A stretch of 64,000 bases of DNA from Shewanella sp. OPT22 (lineage in GTDB: Bacteria; Pseudomonadota; Gammaproteobacteria; Enterobacterales; Shewanellaceae): NCBI RefSeq assembly GCF_004168585.1, contig NZ_PGVH01000040.1, positions 205,907 to 269,906 on the forward strand, given 5' to 3'. Below the pieces are notes generated by a model. It saw only the letters and a list, made by a program, of their open reading frames with translations. It ran no database searches and was not told the DNA's origin. The translations under genes were made by a program, and so were the position numbers. Of the stretch, positions 7,835 through 17,114 are shown piece by piece (the first letter of the stretch is position 1; each line of letters opens with the position of its first letter).

Positions 7835-7936
7835 ATATAACGCCCGCTTAACAGAAAAATGGTGGTTGGCTAAAACTTGGAGCCCAGTGACAAAAGCCAA
7901 CCAGAATTTGTCCTTGTTGAAGTGCTTGTTAGTTGC
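7835..7936 (-). other. attC recombination site
   Basis: On the minus strand it runs from GCAACTAACAAGCACTTC, through TTCTGGTTGGCTTTTG / TTTTAGCCAACCACC, to CTGTTAAGCGGGCGTTATAT. The left core GCAACTAAC is the exact complement of its cassette start (GTTAGTTGC at 8414-8422) and contains the stop codon of that cassette's gene. Confidence 0.85.
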
Positions 7937-8399
7937 ACTTTAAAGCACACTTTAAATTTTTAATATTTTTTTTACTTTTACCCCAAGTCGTTAATGACGA
8001 CATTTTATATGGAGAGGGGCGAGAGTTTACAAAAATACTATTTTCATTGAATATGATAGTTACCAACTCTCCCCAGCTACGCCAACTTTTTTGTGTTTGG
8101 GCGATAATTTTTTGGCCTTTTGCTGATTCAATAACTTCCCAGCCATTTTTTTCTATTACTTCTATACAAAGGTCGTAGTCTGCCAATGAAGCTTTAGACT
8201 TTAGTAACAAGAGCTTTAAATTTGTCTTTTGCTTTAAATGTGAAACTAAGCCAAAAAATAAAAGAGGAGCTGAAAAATAAAATGACTCTGGTTCACTATC
8301 TAACTTATAAAATGTAAAAGCAGAGAGACACAAAAAGAAAAAAGGTAAATGATAAAGAAAAAAATTATCATCTTTTTGAGGTACTATAGATAGCTTCAA
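7929..8399 (-). CDS. Cassette membrane protein
   Basis: A 156-residue protein with two N-terminal hydrophobic helices (about residues 13-35 and 40-55) and a cytosolic domain containing 'YDLCIEVIEKNGWEVIESAKGQKIIAQT', reading like a small alpha/beta domain anchored to the membrane. TTG 8399 has a full AAGGAG 6 bases upstream, which decides this start over the longer frame at 8417. The stop codon lies in the attC left core. It is the most upstream cassette of the array. The function is unknown. Confidence 0.65.
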   Translation of the reverse strand: MKLSIVPQKDDNFFLYHLPFFFLCLSAFTFYKLDSEPESFYFSAPLLFFGLVSHLKQKTNLKLLLLKSKASLADYDLCIEVIEKNGWEVIESAKGQKIIAQTQKSWRSWGELVTIIFNENSIFVNSRPSPYKMSSLTTWGKSKKNIKNLKCALKCN

Positions 8400-9017
8400 C
8401 ACTAGCTCCTTGTGCAACTAACATTTTAATACTGCAAATTCGCATTTAACCGAAAATAGCTTGTCAGCAAATATAACGCAATTATATGTTTTTATTGAAA
8501 AACTCATCCTATCTTATTTCAAATCTACAGGCAAAATGAAAATGCGCGTTTATCCTGTTCAGCATTCTTGTCATTCCACAACTGTAGATATTTATTACTT
8601 TATTTTCAGTTGATTACGAATATGTTAAAAATAAAAATGAGCCAACGGAATTGCACTGTGTCTAATAACAGTCCTTTTTAGAGACGATATGAGCTGAAAT
8701 TCGATTACAGAATTACAGTATCAGAACAGGAAAATCATATTTATATTGGTTTACGGCTGCAAGTCAGAACTTCACCCTCATAAAAAAATCTATGCAAAAG
8801 TAGAATATTAAATATTAATATAGAGCAAAGCTCCACCTGCTTTGGGGCATTGAATAGAAAGTGCTTTGCCATGGGTAACTTTTGTAGCTAGCAAGGGTAC
8901 TCTTTGATTTTATGATTAATCAGTTACTGTTTAAGGGCTGATATTCCCATTGAAGCTGTTGAAGAAATTTGGCCAAAATAAAATAAACCATCACCTAAAA
9001 TTCCTGATAGAGTATCT
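8400..9017. other. Intergenic region upstream of cassette array
   Basis: About 620 bp, AT-rich. It begins with a cassette boundary (GTTAGTTGC on the minus strand at 8414-8422) and a further core-like GCGTTATATTT at 8467-8477, so the array ends near 8477. No integrase gene or convincing remnant was seen up to 9017. Short frames do not look like genes. Confidence 0.55.
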
Positions 9018-9177
9018 ATACCATTCGTACCAATTAACTTTGTTATAAATTAGACATTTGCTTTGCCATAACTGCGTTGCAACTCCTCACAGTAGGCTAA
9101 CTACGATTCGTCTTTGCGCCTTGTTCTGACTTTACAAATATCTCCTAATAAACAAAGTTAATCAGTGTGAATGGTAT
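9018..9177. mobile_element. MITE-like element, 160 bp
   Basis: The ends are inverted repeats: ataccattcgtaccaatta... and ...ttaatcagtgtgaatggtat, extended by aactttgtt / aacaaagtt. There is no coding capacity. The right end lies 26 bp before the hydroxylase start and may influence its promoter. Related inverted-repeat elements are common in Alteromonadales by my recollection. Confidence 0.65.
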
Positions 9178-9203
9178 AACAAAAATAACAACTAAGGACA
9201 AAT

Positions 9204-9872
9204 ATGAACCTCAAGGCAATGGAAAATTATCGAACTAAATATCGCTCTGAAGTGGGTAGGTTTTATAACGGTTGGGTTCATATGCTCTCTGTCGCCATAG
9301 TGGGTATCCTTGCCATCAGCTACTTTATTTCACAAGTTAATCAGCCAACATTACTTGAATGGCTGACGTTGCCGATTACAATCCTGTGCGTTAACTTCGC
9401 AGAGTATGCAGCACACCGTTGGCTTGGACACGTACGAACAAAGATCGGTGGGTTGTTTTACTCTCGTCACACCGGTGATCATCACAGCTTTTTTATTGAA
9501 GATAATATGCCCTATCAATCTGTCAGAGATTGGCGTGTGGTGTTATTTCCAACCTACTTAATTTTTGCCTTTTTAATCGGTTTAATTTTACCAATGGGCG
9601 CCCTTCTTTATTTTGTGTTTTCTGCAAACGTCACTTTTCTCATGGCGATTGGCGGGATCTTCGGGTATTTATTTTATGAAGTGATGCATTTTAGTTACCA
9701 CTTACCCAATGGAAGCTTTGTCGAAAAAGTGCCTGTTTGGAGAGAGTTAAGACAACTGCATAACTTGCATCACCGCCGCAGTATCATGGCAAAAGAAAAC
9801 TTTAATATTACTCTGCCTATTTTTGATTTTCTTTTAGGAACACTCTACTGGGAAAAACCTAGGGTGCGTTGA
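9204..9872 (+). CDS. Fatty-acid hydroxylase / sterol desaturase family membrane protein
   Basis: A 222-residue membrane protein with four or more hydrophobic helices and the family's histidine clusters: HRWLGH, HTGDHH and HNLHHRR, plus a further His in 'MHFSYH'. These bind a di-iron centre that hydroxylates or desaturates lipids. AAGGA precedes ATG 9204. The exact substrate cannot be told. The last codons and the stop (9870-9872) lie inside the terminal repeat of a following MITE-like element (9862 onward), so the native C-terminus has probably been replaced. Confidence 0.85.
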   Translation: MNLKAMENYRTKYRSEVGRFYNGWVHMLSVAIVGILAISYFISQVNQPTLLEWLTLPITILCVNFAEYAAHRWLGHVRTKIGGLFYSRHTGDHHSFFIEDNMPYQSVRDWRVVLFPTYLIFAFLIGLILPMGALLYFVFSANVTFLMAIGGIFGYLFYEVMHFSYHLPNGSFVEKVPVWRELRQLHNLHHRRSIMAKENFNITLPIFDFLLGTLYWEKPRVR

Positions 9873-10155
9873 TCTTTCAGGATTAAATTTCGTGCTATTT
9901 GAGCGTTTATCTGTTCAAGGCGTGAGCAATGAAGTTTAGTCATCTAAATAAGTTGTTTACAACACAGAACAGGAAACGCTCAAAAGCATCGAAGAAAGCG
10001 TAAATTGGTCATTTCTGCTGCGTTATCACTTGATTATTTGGAAACGAAGTAACGACAGTTTTGTATGTCGGTAATAACCAAACTGCACAAGCTCTGCCTT
10101 GCATAAAATAACCAATTTATCGCTGCAAAAATAAGCACGAAAGATCAACACGCCC
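9862..10155. mobile_element. MITE-like element, 294 bp
   Basis: Terminal inverted repeats gggtgcgttgatctttc and gaaagatcaacacgccc match at 15 of 17 positions. There are no open frames of note. The left end overlaps the 3' end of the hydroxylase gene and supplies its stop codon. The remainder of the 402-bp gap (10156-10274) holds only the promoter region of the DoxX-family gene. Confidence 0.7.
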
Positions 10156-10274
10156 TAATAAAAAAGAGAGTTAGCTTGAAGGTAACTGAACAAAGCTCAA
10201 TTAACTAATTCAATTTAAGATCAGCTCGTTATACTGCGTAACATCACTTTGATTCACAAAAGTACGGAGTTGTT

Positions 10275-10679
10275 ATGCTTGACGATGCTTTAAGTAATCA
10301 CGCAGGCAAGCTCATTCTTAGGCTAGTCTTATCCATTCTTATCATTTTCCATGGTGTGGCTAAAGTCATGCACCCTGGTTCAATGGGGTTCATATCTTCA
10401 ACACTCACCCAGCATGGGCTGCCTACCTTTGTCGCATACGGCGTCTATATTGGTGAGATCGTTGCCCCATTAATGATTTTAATTGGCTTTAGAACACGAA
10501 TAGCAGCGGCTATTGTAGTAGTGAATATGTTCTTTGTACTCGGTCTTGTACATATGAGCCAACTCTTTTCAGTAGGTGATAGTGGTGGCTATGCTTTAGA
10601 GCTTCAATTCTTCTACTTGTTTACAGCATTGTCTGTTGTCTTTTTGGGTAGCGGTAAATTTGCGTATCAGCCAGACTAA
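10275..10679 (+). CDS. DoxX-family membrane protein
   Basis: A 134-residue protein with four hydrophobic helices and the DoxX/YphA-like opening 'LILRLVLSILIIFHGVAKVMHPGSMGF', followed by 'GEIVAPLMILIGFRTRIAA'. DoxX proteins are small inner-membrane proteins linked to quinone or oxidative chemistry; the precise role is uncertain. CGGAG lies 7 bases before ATG. The 3' end overlaps by 3 bases with the converging GNAT pseudogene. Confidence 0.8.
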   Translation: MLDDALSNHAGKLILRLVLSILIIFHGVAKVMHPGSMGFISSTLTQHGLPTFVAYGVYIGEIVAPLMILIGFRTRIAAAIVVVNMFFVLGLVHMSQLFSVGDSGGYALELQFFYLFTALSVVFLGSGKFAYQPD

Positions 10680-11384
10680 CGGTTATAAATACCTGGCCTG
10701 AGTAAAGCCATATATCGTTCTGGATAGTCGATTTGTTTAAAACCAAATTGGCTATAAAGTTGGTGTGCATCCTGAGTTACTAACATGATTCTTCTCAATC
10801 CCTGTAATTCAGGATGCGATTGAATACAAGTCATCAACCACTTACTTATACCAATTACAGTAATTAAATGCTCAACTCAGAGCTGTGTATGCGCACAAAG
10901 TACAAACGAAATTGATGAAGACATAGTTATTCTACGTTGAGACAATTTTGTGAAGTGGTTTTTGCGCATACAAGCTCCCGAAGGGCAAGGCTAAAGGCTT
11001 CCATTACTTTGTTGCATGTTTGAGAATTAACCCGTTAGTATTTCAAACATGCGCCTTGTACTGAAAACCTTTAGCTCTTGCTGAGAGAGAGATTAATTAC
11101 TGTAATTGGTATTAATCCCTTCCCTCGATGCGCAGGTTAAATACATCCGCAAGATAAGCAAAGGTCGCTTTATCGGCAACTAATCGTGCAAAGCCAACCT
11201 GAGAAGAGCCTTCAAAAACACCAAAACACAATGAATTTTGAATTGATTTTTCTACGGTGCTTCTTGAAACATTTTGGCTCCAATAAGCGTTTGTTGATAG
11301 AAACTGATGGATGGTACTGATATCCATCTCATCGATATTGGTGATGATATTAAAATCACCTTCATTCCATTGCATTTCTTTCAC
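10676..11384 (-). pseudogene. GNAT acetyltransferase interrupted by a MITE
   Basis: The N-terminal part (11384 down to 11113) encodes a GNAT fold up to '...YLADVFNLRIEGRD' and then stops. The C-terminal part resumes at 10847-10676: 'ISKWLMTCIQSHPELQG ... LYSQFGFKQIDY', ending at stop 10676. Joining the two restores the acetyl-CoA motif R-x-x-G-x-G (RIEGRG-ISKW). Between them lies a 265-bp inverted-repeat element. The gene starts right after the stop of the GNAT gene at 11385, with GTG as probable start. It is now almost certainly inactive as a full enzyme. Confidence 0.88.
10848..11112. mobile_element. MITE-like element inside GNAT gene, 265 bp
   Basis: It has 20-bp perfect terminal inverted repeats (ataccaattacagtaattaa at 10848-10867; its reverse complement at 11093-11112). 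It has no coding capacity and lies within a GNAT gene whose two halves flank it. The exact target duplication could not be settled by eye (TA or a few bases). Confidence 0.85.
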
Positions 11385-11852
11385 TTAGCGTTCCATCAAA
11401 TACGCATTTTTACCATAGCTAGAATCTAAACATTTTTCGCTTAAGTTGAATCCTTGCTTTAACCAAAATGCTTTTGAAGATTGAACAGACACAAGCATTA
11501 CCTTGCTTGATTGATAGATTGCTGCCGTTCGCAGAAACTGTTTGAGCATTTGCGTAGCAATGCCCTTGCCCGGCTCTACAACGGCTAAATCATGCAAGAA
11601 AACATACTCACCAATACTGTTGTCTGGTAATAATTGATTCAGCTTTGGTGGTGTGAGTTGATTCCAACGATGACCTAAAAGATAGGCTTCAATTTCACCA
11701 TGTTCATTTTCGAAAACATAGCAACAGTCAGGAGACTGCTGCCACTTACTTTGTAATACATTTAAAGACTCAAGGAACTCTTTCCCGTAAACTTGAGCTT
11801 GTATGTTTACGATACTTGGCCAATCTGAGTCAGTAATCAGTCGGACAGTCAT
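11385..11852 (-). CDS. GNAT-family N-acetyltransferase
   Basis: A 155-residue protein with the GNAT core: '[24 protein letters not shown]' (motif A, with the acetyl-CoA loop PGKGIA) and '[13 protein letters not shown]' (motif B). It transfers an acetyl group from acetyl-CoA to an unknown amine. Its ATG overlaps the tdk stop by 4 bases (11849-11852), so it is probably co-transcribed with tdk. Confidence 0.85.
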   Translation of the reverse strand: MTVRLITDSDWPSIVNIQAQVYGKEFLESLNVLQSKWQQSPDCCYVFENEHGEIEAYLLGHRWNQLTPPKLNQLLPDNSIGEYVFLHDLAVVEPGKGIATQMLKQFLRTAAIYQSSKVMLVSVQSSKAFWLKQGFNLSEKCLDSSYGKNAYLMER

Positions 11853-12430
11853 TTATCCCACATGAACTCTCTGAAGTGAGTACGACAAACAGATTCGTAG
11901 CTTTCGTTACCGCCAATAGCGACTTGCTCGCCTTCTTTCATAACTTTACCGTCACCATCGAGACGCACAACCATATTGGCTTTACGACCACAGTGGCAAA
12001 TGGTTTTTAATTCCACTAGTTTGTCTGCCCACGCAAGTAAGTAGTTACTGCCAAGGAATAACTCACCTTGGAAGTCAGTACGCAAACCGTAGCATAAAAC
12101 GGGAATATTCATGTTATCGACGACGTGAGTGAGCTGTTTCACCTGCACTTTTGACAAAAACTGGCTCTCATCAACTAACACACAATGAATATCTTGAGAT
12201 TCCATCGCATCCACAACAAGATTCACTAAATTAGTTTCTGAAGAAAAAATGCTGGCTTCTGTTTCTAAGCCAATACGAGAAGCAACTTTCCCTACACCAT
12301 AGCGGTTATCAATGGCAGCAGTAAGTACTAATGTGTTCATCCCTCTTTCACGGTAGTTATATGACGACTGAAGCAGTGAAGTAGATTTGCCTGCGTTCAT
12401 TGCAGAGTAATAGAAATACAGCTGAGCCAC
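11849..12430 (-). CDS. tdk: Thymidine kinase
   Basis: A 193-residue type II thymidine kinase, phosphorylating thymidine in pyrimidine salvage. Visible are the P-loop '[14 protein letters not shown]', the Walker-B-like 'VLVDESQFL', the lasso region '[13 protein letters not shown]' and zinc cysteines (CHCGRK, CRTH). The GTG at 12430 aligns with the start of enterobacterial Tdk (VAQLYFYYS) and has AAAGGGA 8 bases upstream; the longer frame to 12499 adds an unrelated leader. It overlaps the downstream GNAT gene by 4 bases. Confidence 0.95.
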   Translation of the reverse strand: MAQLYFYYSAMNAGKSTSLLQSSYNYRERGMNTLVLTAAIDNRYGVGKVASRIGLETEASIFSSETNLVNLVVDAMESQDIHCVLVDESQFLSKVQVKQLTHVVDNMNIPVLCYGLRTDFQGELFLGSNYLLAWADKLVELKTICHCGRKANMVVRLDGDGKVMKEGEQVAIGGNESYESVCRTHFREFMWDK

Positions 12431-12510
12431 GGTTCGATTCCCTTTGTTTTTATAGTTAGGCAATGATATCAACAAAGTGAATGTTAATACCATTGCCAAA
12501 ATAGAAAAGA

Positions 12511-14070
12511 CTATCTAGATTTTTGAACCTTAAGATAGATAAAGACAACAACAAATAACGCTGTGCACGTTAAGAAACCTGATAACACCGACTGAGTAAA
12601 ACCAAGCACCAAATAACCACAAAGACTGATAAATGCGACGATTAATGCATACGGCAGTTGAGTGACGACATGATCGATATGATGACAGCTTGCGCCTGTA
12701 GAAGACAAAATTGTTGTATCAGAAATCGGTGAGCAATGATCGCCAAACACCGCACCCGCAAGTACAGCAGAAAGCATAGGCAACATCATAGTTGAATTAC
12801 TGCCCATCGCCATATCTGCTGCAATTGGCAACATGATACCAAAGGTTCCCCAGCTGGTACCTGTTGAAAATGCCGTAACACCAGCTAGCGCAAACATCAC
12901 TGCAGGAAGCAGCTCAAAAGGTATTGACCCTGTAGCAATATGAGCCAAATATTTACCAGTTTCTAATTGACCAATCACCTCAGCAATCGTCCATGCAAAC
13001 AATAATATATATATTGCAGGCAACATGGATTTAGCACCGTGAACCAATGCTTTTGAAATATCAGAAAATGACAGCTTCTGCTTTAATGCCAAGCCAAAAG
13101 TTGTTATCAAACCTAATAATGCACCCAGTACCAATGATAGGCTTACGTCAGTCTTTTCAAAGGCTTTGATCACGCTAAACTCAATAGACTCTTTTTCAAG
13201 TGTTTGAGCACCTGTAAAAACCATGAAGAACAGTGTTGCTGCGACCAGAGTAACGATTGGTAGGAACAGACCTAATACAGAACCATCATCTGCTTCGGGT
13301 AAATCAGCAAGGCTTCCAGGAGGCTGCCCTTTTTTCTCATCAAACAGTTCACCCTTTTGTGCGTTACGCTCATGTTTACGCATTGGGCCAATATCGAAGG
13401 TAAAAATGGCAACACTTAATAGCAGTAATAATGAGAAGATGGCATAAAAGTTCATTGGGATCATTCCAACAAATGTCCCTAAATAACTCGAATTTGTCAT
13501 GCCATGCGTTGCCAAAATACTTCCAATTAAGGCAATAATATATGCGCCCCAACTGGATACTGGTGAAATTACGCAAATTGGTGCTGCTGTGGAATCGAGT
13601 AAATAGGCCAGCTTGGCTCGTGAAACGTGATATCTGTCCGTTAGTGGTCGTGCGACAGAACCAACGACTAAAGAATTGAAGTAATCATCGATAAAAATGA
13701 CGACACCTAAAGCCATAGTAAGCAGTTTTGCGTGACGTTTACTTTTAATTCTGGTTCTCGCCCATTGGGCGAAAGCTTTGGCACTACCACTCACGGTGAT
13801 AATGGCAGTAATAGCGCCAAGTAAAATCAAAAATACCAGGATATATAAGTTCCAAGTATTGATAGCACCATCAACCCAGAACAATTCAGATACGGCTTTG
13901 ACTAAAAATGAAGCTGAATTTAGGAATTCGAATTTAGTCAGCAATAAACTGCCAATTACAATTCCAGCACCCAGTGAAACAAGCACGCGCCTTGTAATAA
14001 TGGCTAATACGATAGCCAAAAACGGCGGAATAACCGACAACGCCGAATCAGAATAAGAAAATACACTCAT
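12511..14070 (-). CDS. nhaC: Na+/H+ antiporter, NhaC family
   Basis: A 519-residue polytopic membrane protein with about eleven or twelve hydrophobic helices. Family landmarks include '[35 protein letters not shown]' (split in my reading), '[15 protein letters not shown]' and '[18 protein letters not shown]', which form the ion path. It would extrude Na+ in exchange for H+, useful in seawater. A charged loop with '[20 protein letters not shown]' separates two halves. A CRP-like box lies about 85 bp upstream. Related family members carry malate/lactate; sodium is the default guess. Confidence 0.88.
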   Translation of the reverse strand: MSVFSYSDSALSVIPPFLAIVLAIITRRVLVSLGAGIVIGSLLLTKFEFLNSASFLVKAVSELFWVDGAINTWNLYILVFLILLGAITAIITVSGSAKAFAQWARTRIKSKRHAKLLTMALGVVIFIDDYFNSLVVGSVARPLTDRYHVSRAKLAYLLDSTAAPICVISPVSSWGAYIIALIGSILATHGMTNSSYLGTFVGMIPMNFYAIFSLLLLLSVAIFTFDIGPMRKHERNAQKGELFDEKKGQPPGSLADLPEADDGSVLGLFLPIVTLVAATLFFMVFTGAQTLEKESIEFSVIKAFEKTDVSLSLVLGALLGLITTFGLALKQKLSFSDISKALVHGAKSMLPAIYILLFAWTIAEVIGQLETGKYLAHIATGSIPFELLPAVMFALAGVTAFSTGTSWGTFGIMLPIAADMAMGSNSTMMLPMLSAVLAGAVFGDHCSPISDTTILSSTGASCHHIDHVVTQLPYALIVAFISLCGYLVLGFTQSVLSGFLTCTALFVVVFIYLKVQKSR

Positions 14071-14114
14071 GATGTATAAAATTTGAATAAAAAGTTAGCC
14101 GGACATTCAAACAC

Positions 14115-14148
14115 AAAAGGCTCCAGGATTACTATCCTAGAGCCTTTT
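14115..14148 (-). terminator. Terminator after etfA
   Basis: A near-perfect inverted repeat aaaaggctccaggat / atcctagagcctttt with a short loop, about 50 bp beyond the etfA stop. T-rich flank on the minus strand. Confidence 0.8.
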
Positions 14149-14150
14149 AG

Positions 14151-14166
14151 CGTGATAAAGATCACT
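14151..14166. promoter_or_regulatory. Possible CRP-type box upstream of nhaC
   Basis: cGTGA-TAAAGA-TCACt matches the CRP consensus TGTGA-N6-TCACA at 8 of 10 positions. It lies between etfA and nhaC, 81 bp upstream of the antiporter start. Confidence 0.35.
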
Positions 14167-14196
14167 AATTTATATGCAATGTAACTTAATAGTTAA

Positions 14197-15123
14197 TTAA
14201 CTTAATTTTTCAGTTAGCTCAGGTAAAGCCTTAAATAAATCAGCTTCTAAACCATAATCAGCCACTTGGAAGATTGGCGCTTCAGGATCTTTGTTAATAG
14301 CAACAATAACTTTAGAGTCTTTCATTCCCGCAAGATGTTGAATTGCACCTGAGATACCAACAGCAATATATAGGTCAGGAGCAACAATTTTACCTGTTTG
14401 ACCGACTTGCATATCGTTTGGAACAAAACCAGCATCAACAGCTGCACGCGATGCACCAACAGCTGCGCCTAACTTGTCCGCTAATTGTTCAAGAATTGCA
14501 AAATTCTCGCCACTACCCATACCGCGACCACCAGATACAATCACGCCTGCGCTACCAAGTTCAGGGCGTTCAGATTCAGTTAGCTCTTGAGAAACAAATT
14601 CCGTCGTCGCTGCTTCAGAGTTTGAAAGTGCAACTACTTCTGCACTGCCTTCATTACCCACAGCTTCAAAAGCACTGACACGAACGGTCATTACCTTTTT
14701 CGAATCATGACTTTGTACAGTTGCCATTGCATTACCGGCGTAGACAGGACGAACAAAAGTGTCTGCTGATACAACTTCGATAACTTCAGAAATTTGTGCA
14801 ACATCTAACAGTGCAGCTACACGTGGTAATACGTCTTTACCTGTTGTAGATGCTGGCGCCAAAATGTGGTCGTAATCTGAAGCAATATCTAAAACTACCT
14901 TAGATACGTTTTGCGCTAGTTGAGCTGAGTATTCAGCTGAATCAACAACAATAACTTTACTCACACCTGTTAATGTTTTTGCTGAATCCGCTGCTGCGCC
15001 ACATTCATGACCAACAACTAATACATGTACGTCACCGCCAATCGCTTGTGCTGCTGCAACTGTTTTAGCCGTATCAAGCTTAAGGCTGGCATTATCGTGT
15101 TCTGCTAATACTAAAATCGCCAT
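14197..15123 (-). CDS. etfA: Electron transfer flavoprotein subunit alpha
   Basis: A 308-residue soluble protein that binds FAD and passes electrons from acyl-CoA and other dehydrogenases to ETF-quinone oxidoreductase. The C-terminal FAD domain has '[13 protein letters not shown]', '[24 protein letters not shown]', '[20 protein letters not shown]' and '[18 protein letters not shown]', all typical. It follows etfB with no gap (etfB stop at 15124), so the two subunits are co-translated. A terminator follows. Confidence 0.96.
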   Translation of the reverse strand: MAILVLAEHDNASLKLDTAKTVAAAQAIGGDVHVLVVGHECGAAADSAKTLTGVSKVIVVDSAEYSAQLAQNVSKVVLDIASDYDHILAPASTTGKDVLPRVAALLDVAQISEVIEVVSADTFVRPVYAGNAMATVQSHDSKKVMTVRVSAFEAVGNEGSAEVVALSNSEAATTEFVSQELTESERPELGSAGVIVSGGRGMGSGENFAILEQLADKLGAAVGASRAAVDAGFVPNDMQVGQTGKIVAPDLYIAVGISGAIQHLAGMKDSKVIVAINKDPEAPIFQVADYGLEADLFKALPELTEKLS

Positions 15124-15873
15124 TTAGATCACCTTCGCTTCGTTTTGTAATTTTTCGACTAATTCATCAACAGATGAAACCATAATACCCGCTTCACGAG
15201 CAGCAGGAGGCGTCACTTTCAATACTGTTTGATGTTCTTTTAGTTCGATGCCTAAGTCATCAATAGACATCACCTCTAGTGGCTTACGCTTAGCTTTCAT
15301 AATATCAGGCAGTTTTGCGTAGCGAGGTTCGTTCAAGCGTAAATCAGTTGTGATCACAGCAGGAAGTGGCATCGCCAATGTTTGAAGGCCACCATCAACT
15401 TCACGAGTAACCACGGCTTTACCGTCTTCAATTTTTACTTCAGAAGCAAACGTTGCTTGTGGCATATCCGTTAATGCCGCAAACATTTGACCAGTTTGAT
15501 TATTATCGCCATCAATCGATTGCTTACCAAACAATACAATATCTGCATTTTCTTGAGCTTGAATCGATTTTAAAATTTTCGCTAATGAAAGTGGTACTAG
15601 TTCTTTATCAGTATCAACTTGAATGCCTCGGTCCGCACCCAGTGCCATTGCTGTTCTCATTTGCTCTTGAACCACTTTAGGGCCAATGCTTACAACAACA
15701 ACTTCAGAAACAACGCCAGCTTCTTTCAATCGAACAGCTTCTTCAACTGCAATTTCACAAAACGGGTTGATTGCCATTTTCAGGTTTGCTGTATCCACTT
15801 TCGTGTTATCAGCATTTACCCTGACCTTTACATTGGCATCGACGACGCGCTTCACTGGTACCAATACTTTCAT
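15124..15873 (-). CDS. etfB: Electron transfer flavoprotein subunit beta
   Basis: A 249-residue partner of EtfA, beginning MKVLVPVKRVVDAN. It has the AMP-binding pattern 'GKQSIDGDNNQTGQMFA' and the recognition-loop region '(T)TDLRLNEPRYAKLPDIMKAKRKPL'. AAGGAAG lies 6 bases upstream of ATG. It is the first gene of the etfBA pair, used in fatty-acid and amino-acid oxidation. Confidence 0.96.
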   Translation of the reverse strand: MKVLVPVKRVVDANVKVRVNADNTKVDTANLKMAINPFCEIAVEEAVRLKEAGVVSEVVVVSIGPKVVQEQMRTAMALGADRGIQVDTDKELVPLSLAKILKSIQAQENADIVLFGKQSIDGDNNQTGQMFAALTDMPQATFASEVKIEDGKAVVTREVDGGLQTLAMPLPAVITTDLRLNEPRYAKLPDIMKAKRKPLEVMSIDDLGIELKEHQTVLKVTPPAAREAGIMVSSVDELVEKLQNEAKVI

Positions 15874-16398
15874 AGGGCTTCCTTTATTAAAGCTTAAGGG
15901 TATTTTGAGGATGACTTTCGACTATCAGCACACCAAAATACAATTAGTCATAGTGTTATTGCGCATCACTTTATAACTTGTTGACGTTTACGTCAACTAA
16001 CACCAGATGAATACTCAGATCATCTGACCTGCTAAAAGTAATGGCACCTGTGAAGTTGAAAATGGAGCACTTACCTGCTTGTTAGAGATTGCGACTCATA
16101 CATCGATGAGCAGAGGTAATAAATTGAGGTAACTCATTTACCAATTAATAAAGAAAAGTAAATTCAAGTAAGGTTAGTTGATAATAATAAATATTGAATG
16201 AATTATTTATTTCACATTTTTTTAAATTTTAAATACTTTTTTACTATTTAAAATTATCAATAATTCTGAAACTATTTTTATTAATTAAATAAGCACATTA
16301 GTGTTTGCTAAAATATAAATTACAACATATTATATATTTTGATAAATTTATAACCTTAGTTTTAAACTTAAATTAAATATAAAAGCGGAACTGACAAT
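15874..16398. other. Divergent intergenic region, etfB / hns
   Basis: A 525-bp region. The part next to hns (about 16140-16398) is extremely A/T-rich with long runs of A and T, typical of an H-NS-bound, self-regulated promoter. No gene or RNA was identified. Confidence 0.5.
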
Positions 16399-16791
16399 AT
16401 GAGCGACTTTTTAGAAATTTTAACCCATGGACGCCGTTTTAAAGCAGCCGTAAAAGATTTATCTATTGAAGAGCTTGAAGATTTAGCAACTAAACTAGAT
16501 AAAATTATTGTAGAGCGAAAAGAGCTCGCTGAATTAGAGTCAAAAGCAAACGCAGAGCGCGATGCAAAAATTGAAGCTATTCGTAAGCAAATGGAAGAAA
16601 TCGGCCTTTCAGTTGACGATTTAGGCGGTGTTAAATCGGCGCCTAAAAAACGTGCCCCTCGTCCACCTAAATACGAAATAACTGTTGATGGTGAGACTAT
16701 CCGTTGGACAGGCCAGGGTCGCATGCCAACCGTATTTAAAAGTGAAGTTGATAGCGGCAAATCTTTAGATGACTTTTTAATACAAGAATAA
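16399..16791 (+). CDS. hns: H-NS family nucleoid protein
   Basis: A 130-residue nucleoid-structuring protein that silences AT-rich, often foreign, DNA. The N-terminal half is a helical oligomerisation region (ELEDLATKLDKIIVERKEL...), followed by a basic proline-rich linker (KKRAPRPPKYE) and the C-terminal DNA-binding motif 'WTGQGRMPTVFKS', whose QGR loop inserts in the minor groove of AT-rich DNA. It is monocistronic, with a terminator after it and a highly AT-rich promoter region suggesting autoregulation. Confidence 0.94.
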   Translation: MSDFLEILTHGRRFKAAVKDLSIEELEDLATKLDKIIVERKELAELESKANAERDAKIEAIRKQMEEIGLSVDDLGGVKSAPKKRAPRPPKYEITVDGETIRWTGQGRMPTVFKSEVDSGKSLDDFLIQE

Positions 16792-16805
16792 ATTCACTCT
16801 TCATT

Positions 16806-16838
16806 TAAAAAGGTCCAATAATGATGGGCCTTTTTTTA
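16806..16838 (+). terminator. Terminator after hns
   Basis: A stem aaaaaggtcc / gggccttttttt around a short loop, 15 bp after the hns stop, followed by a T-run. Confidence 0.8.
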
Positions 16839-16850
16839 TGACTGAATAAT

Positions 16851-17015
16851 ATACCCGTGATACCCCAATATGAAGCAATTCAGCGAGAATTAATCGCAAT
16901 TTATTCTACGTTGTTACAAAAGCTCGAATTAGATCCATTGGTTCTTCATTTTCTCGCCTCGAATAATGAACTCTGAAATAGCCCTGAAAGCTGAATACTG
17001 AAGTTTCACGGGTAT
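16851..17015. mobile_element. MITE-like inverted-repeat element, 165 bp
   Basis: The ends are atacccgtga and tcacgggtat, extended by imperfect pairing to about 24 bp. It has no coding capacity. It occupies half of the 323-bp gap between hns and the first amidohydrolase gene and ends 100 bp upstream of the latter. Confidence 0.6.
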
Positions 17016-17114
17016 AAATCACCTTTGTTCAAAAATGGTTACAAAAAAACCTTCTATTAACACTTCTGTATCGAGTATGCTAGTTCTTCCCCTAATCAAC
17101 TCTCACACGGAACA

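Noticed and set aside
8423..9203. Possible integron integrase or its remnant upstream of the array
   Set aside because: No frame of useful length and no tyrosine-recombinase motif was seen on either strand.
12431..12499. Longer start for tdk
   Set aside because: The extra residues do not resemble Tdk, while GTG 12430 aligns with the family start and has a good ribosome site.
14115..14166. Reading the nhaC-upstream palindromes as one operator
   Set aside because: The first is a terminator hairpin with stem and T-rich flank; only the second resembles a CRP box, and weakly.
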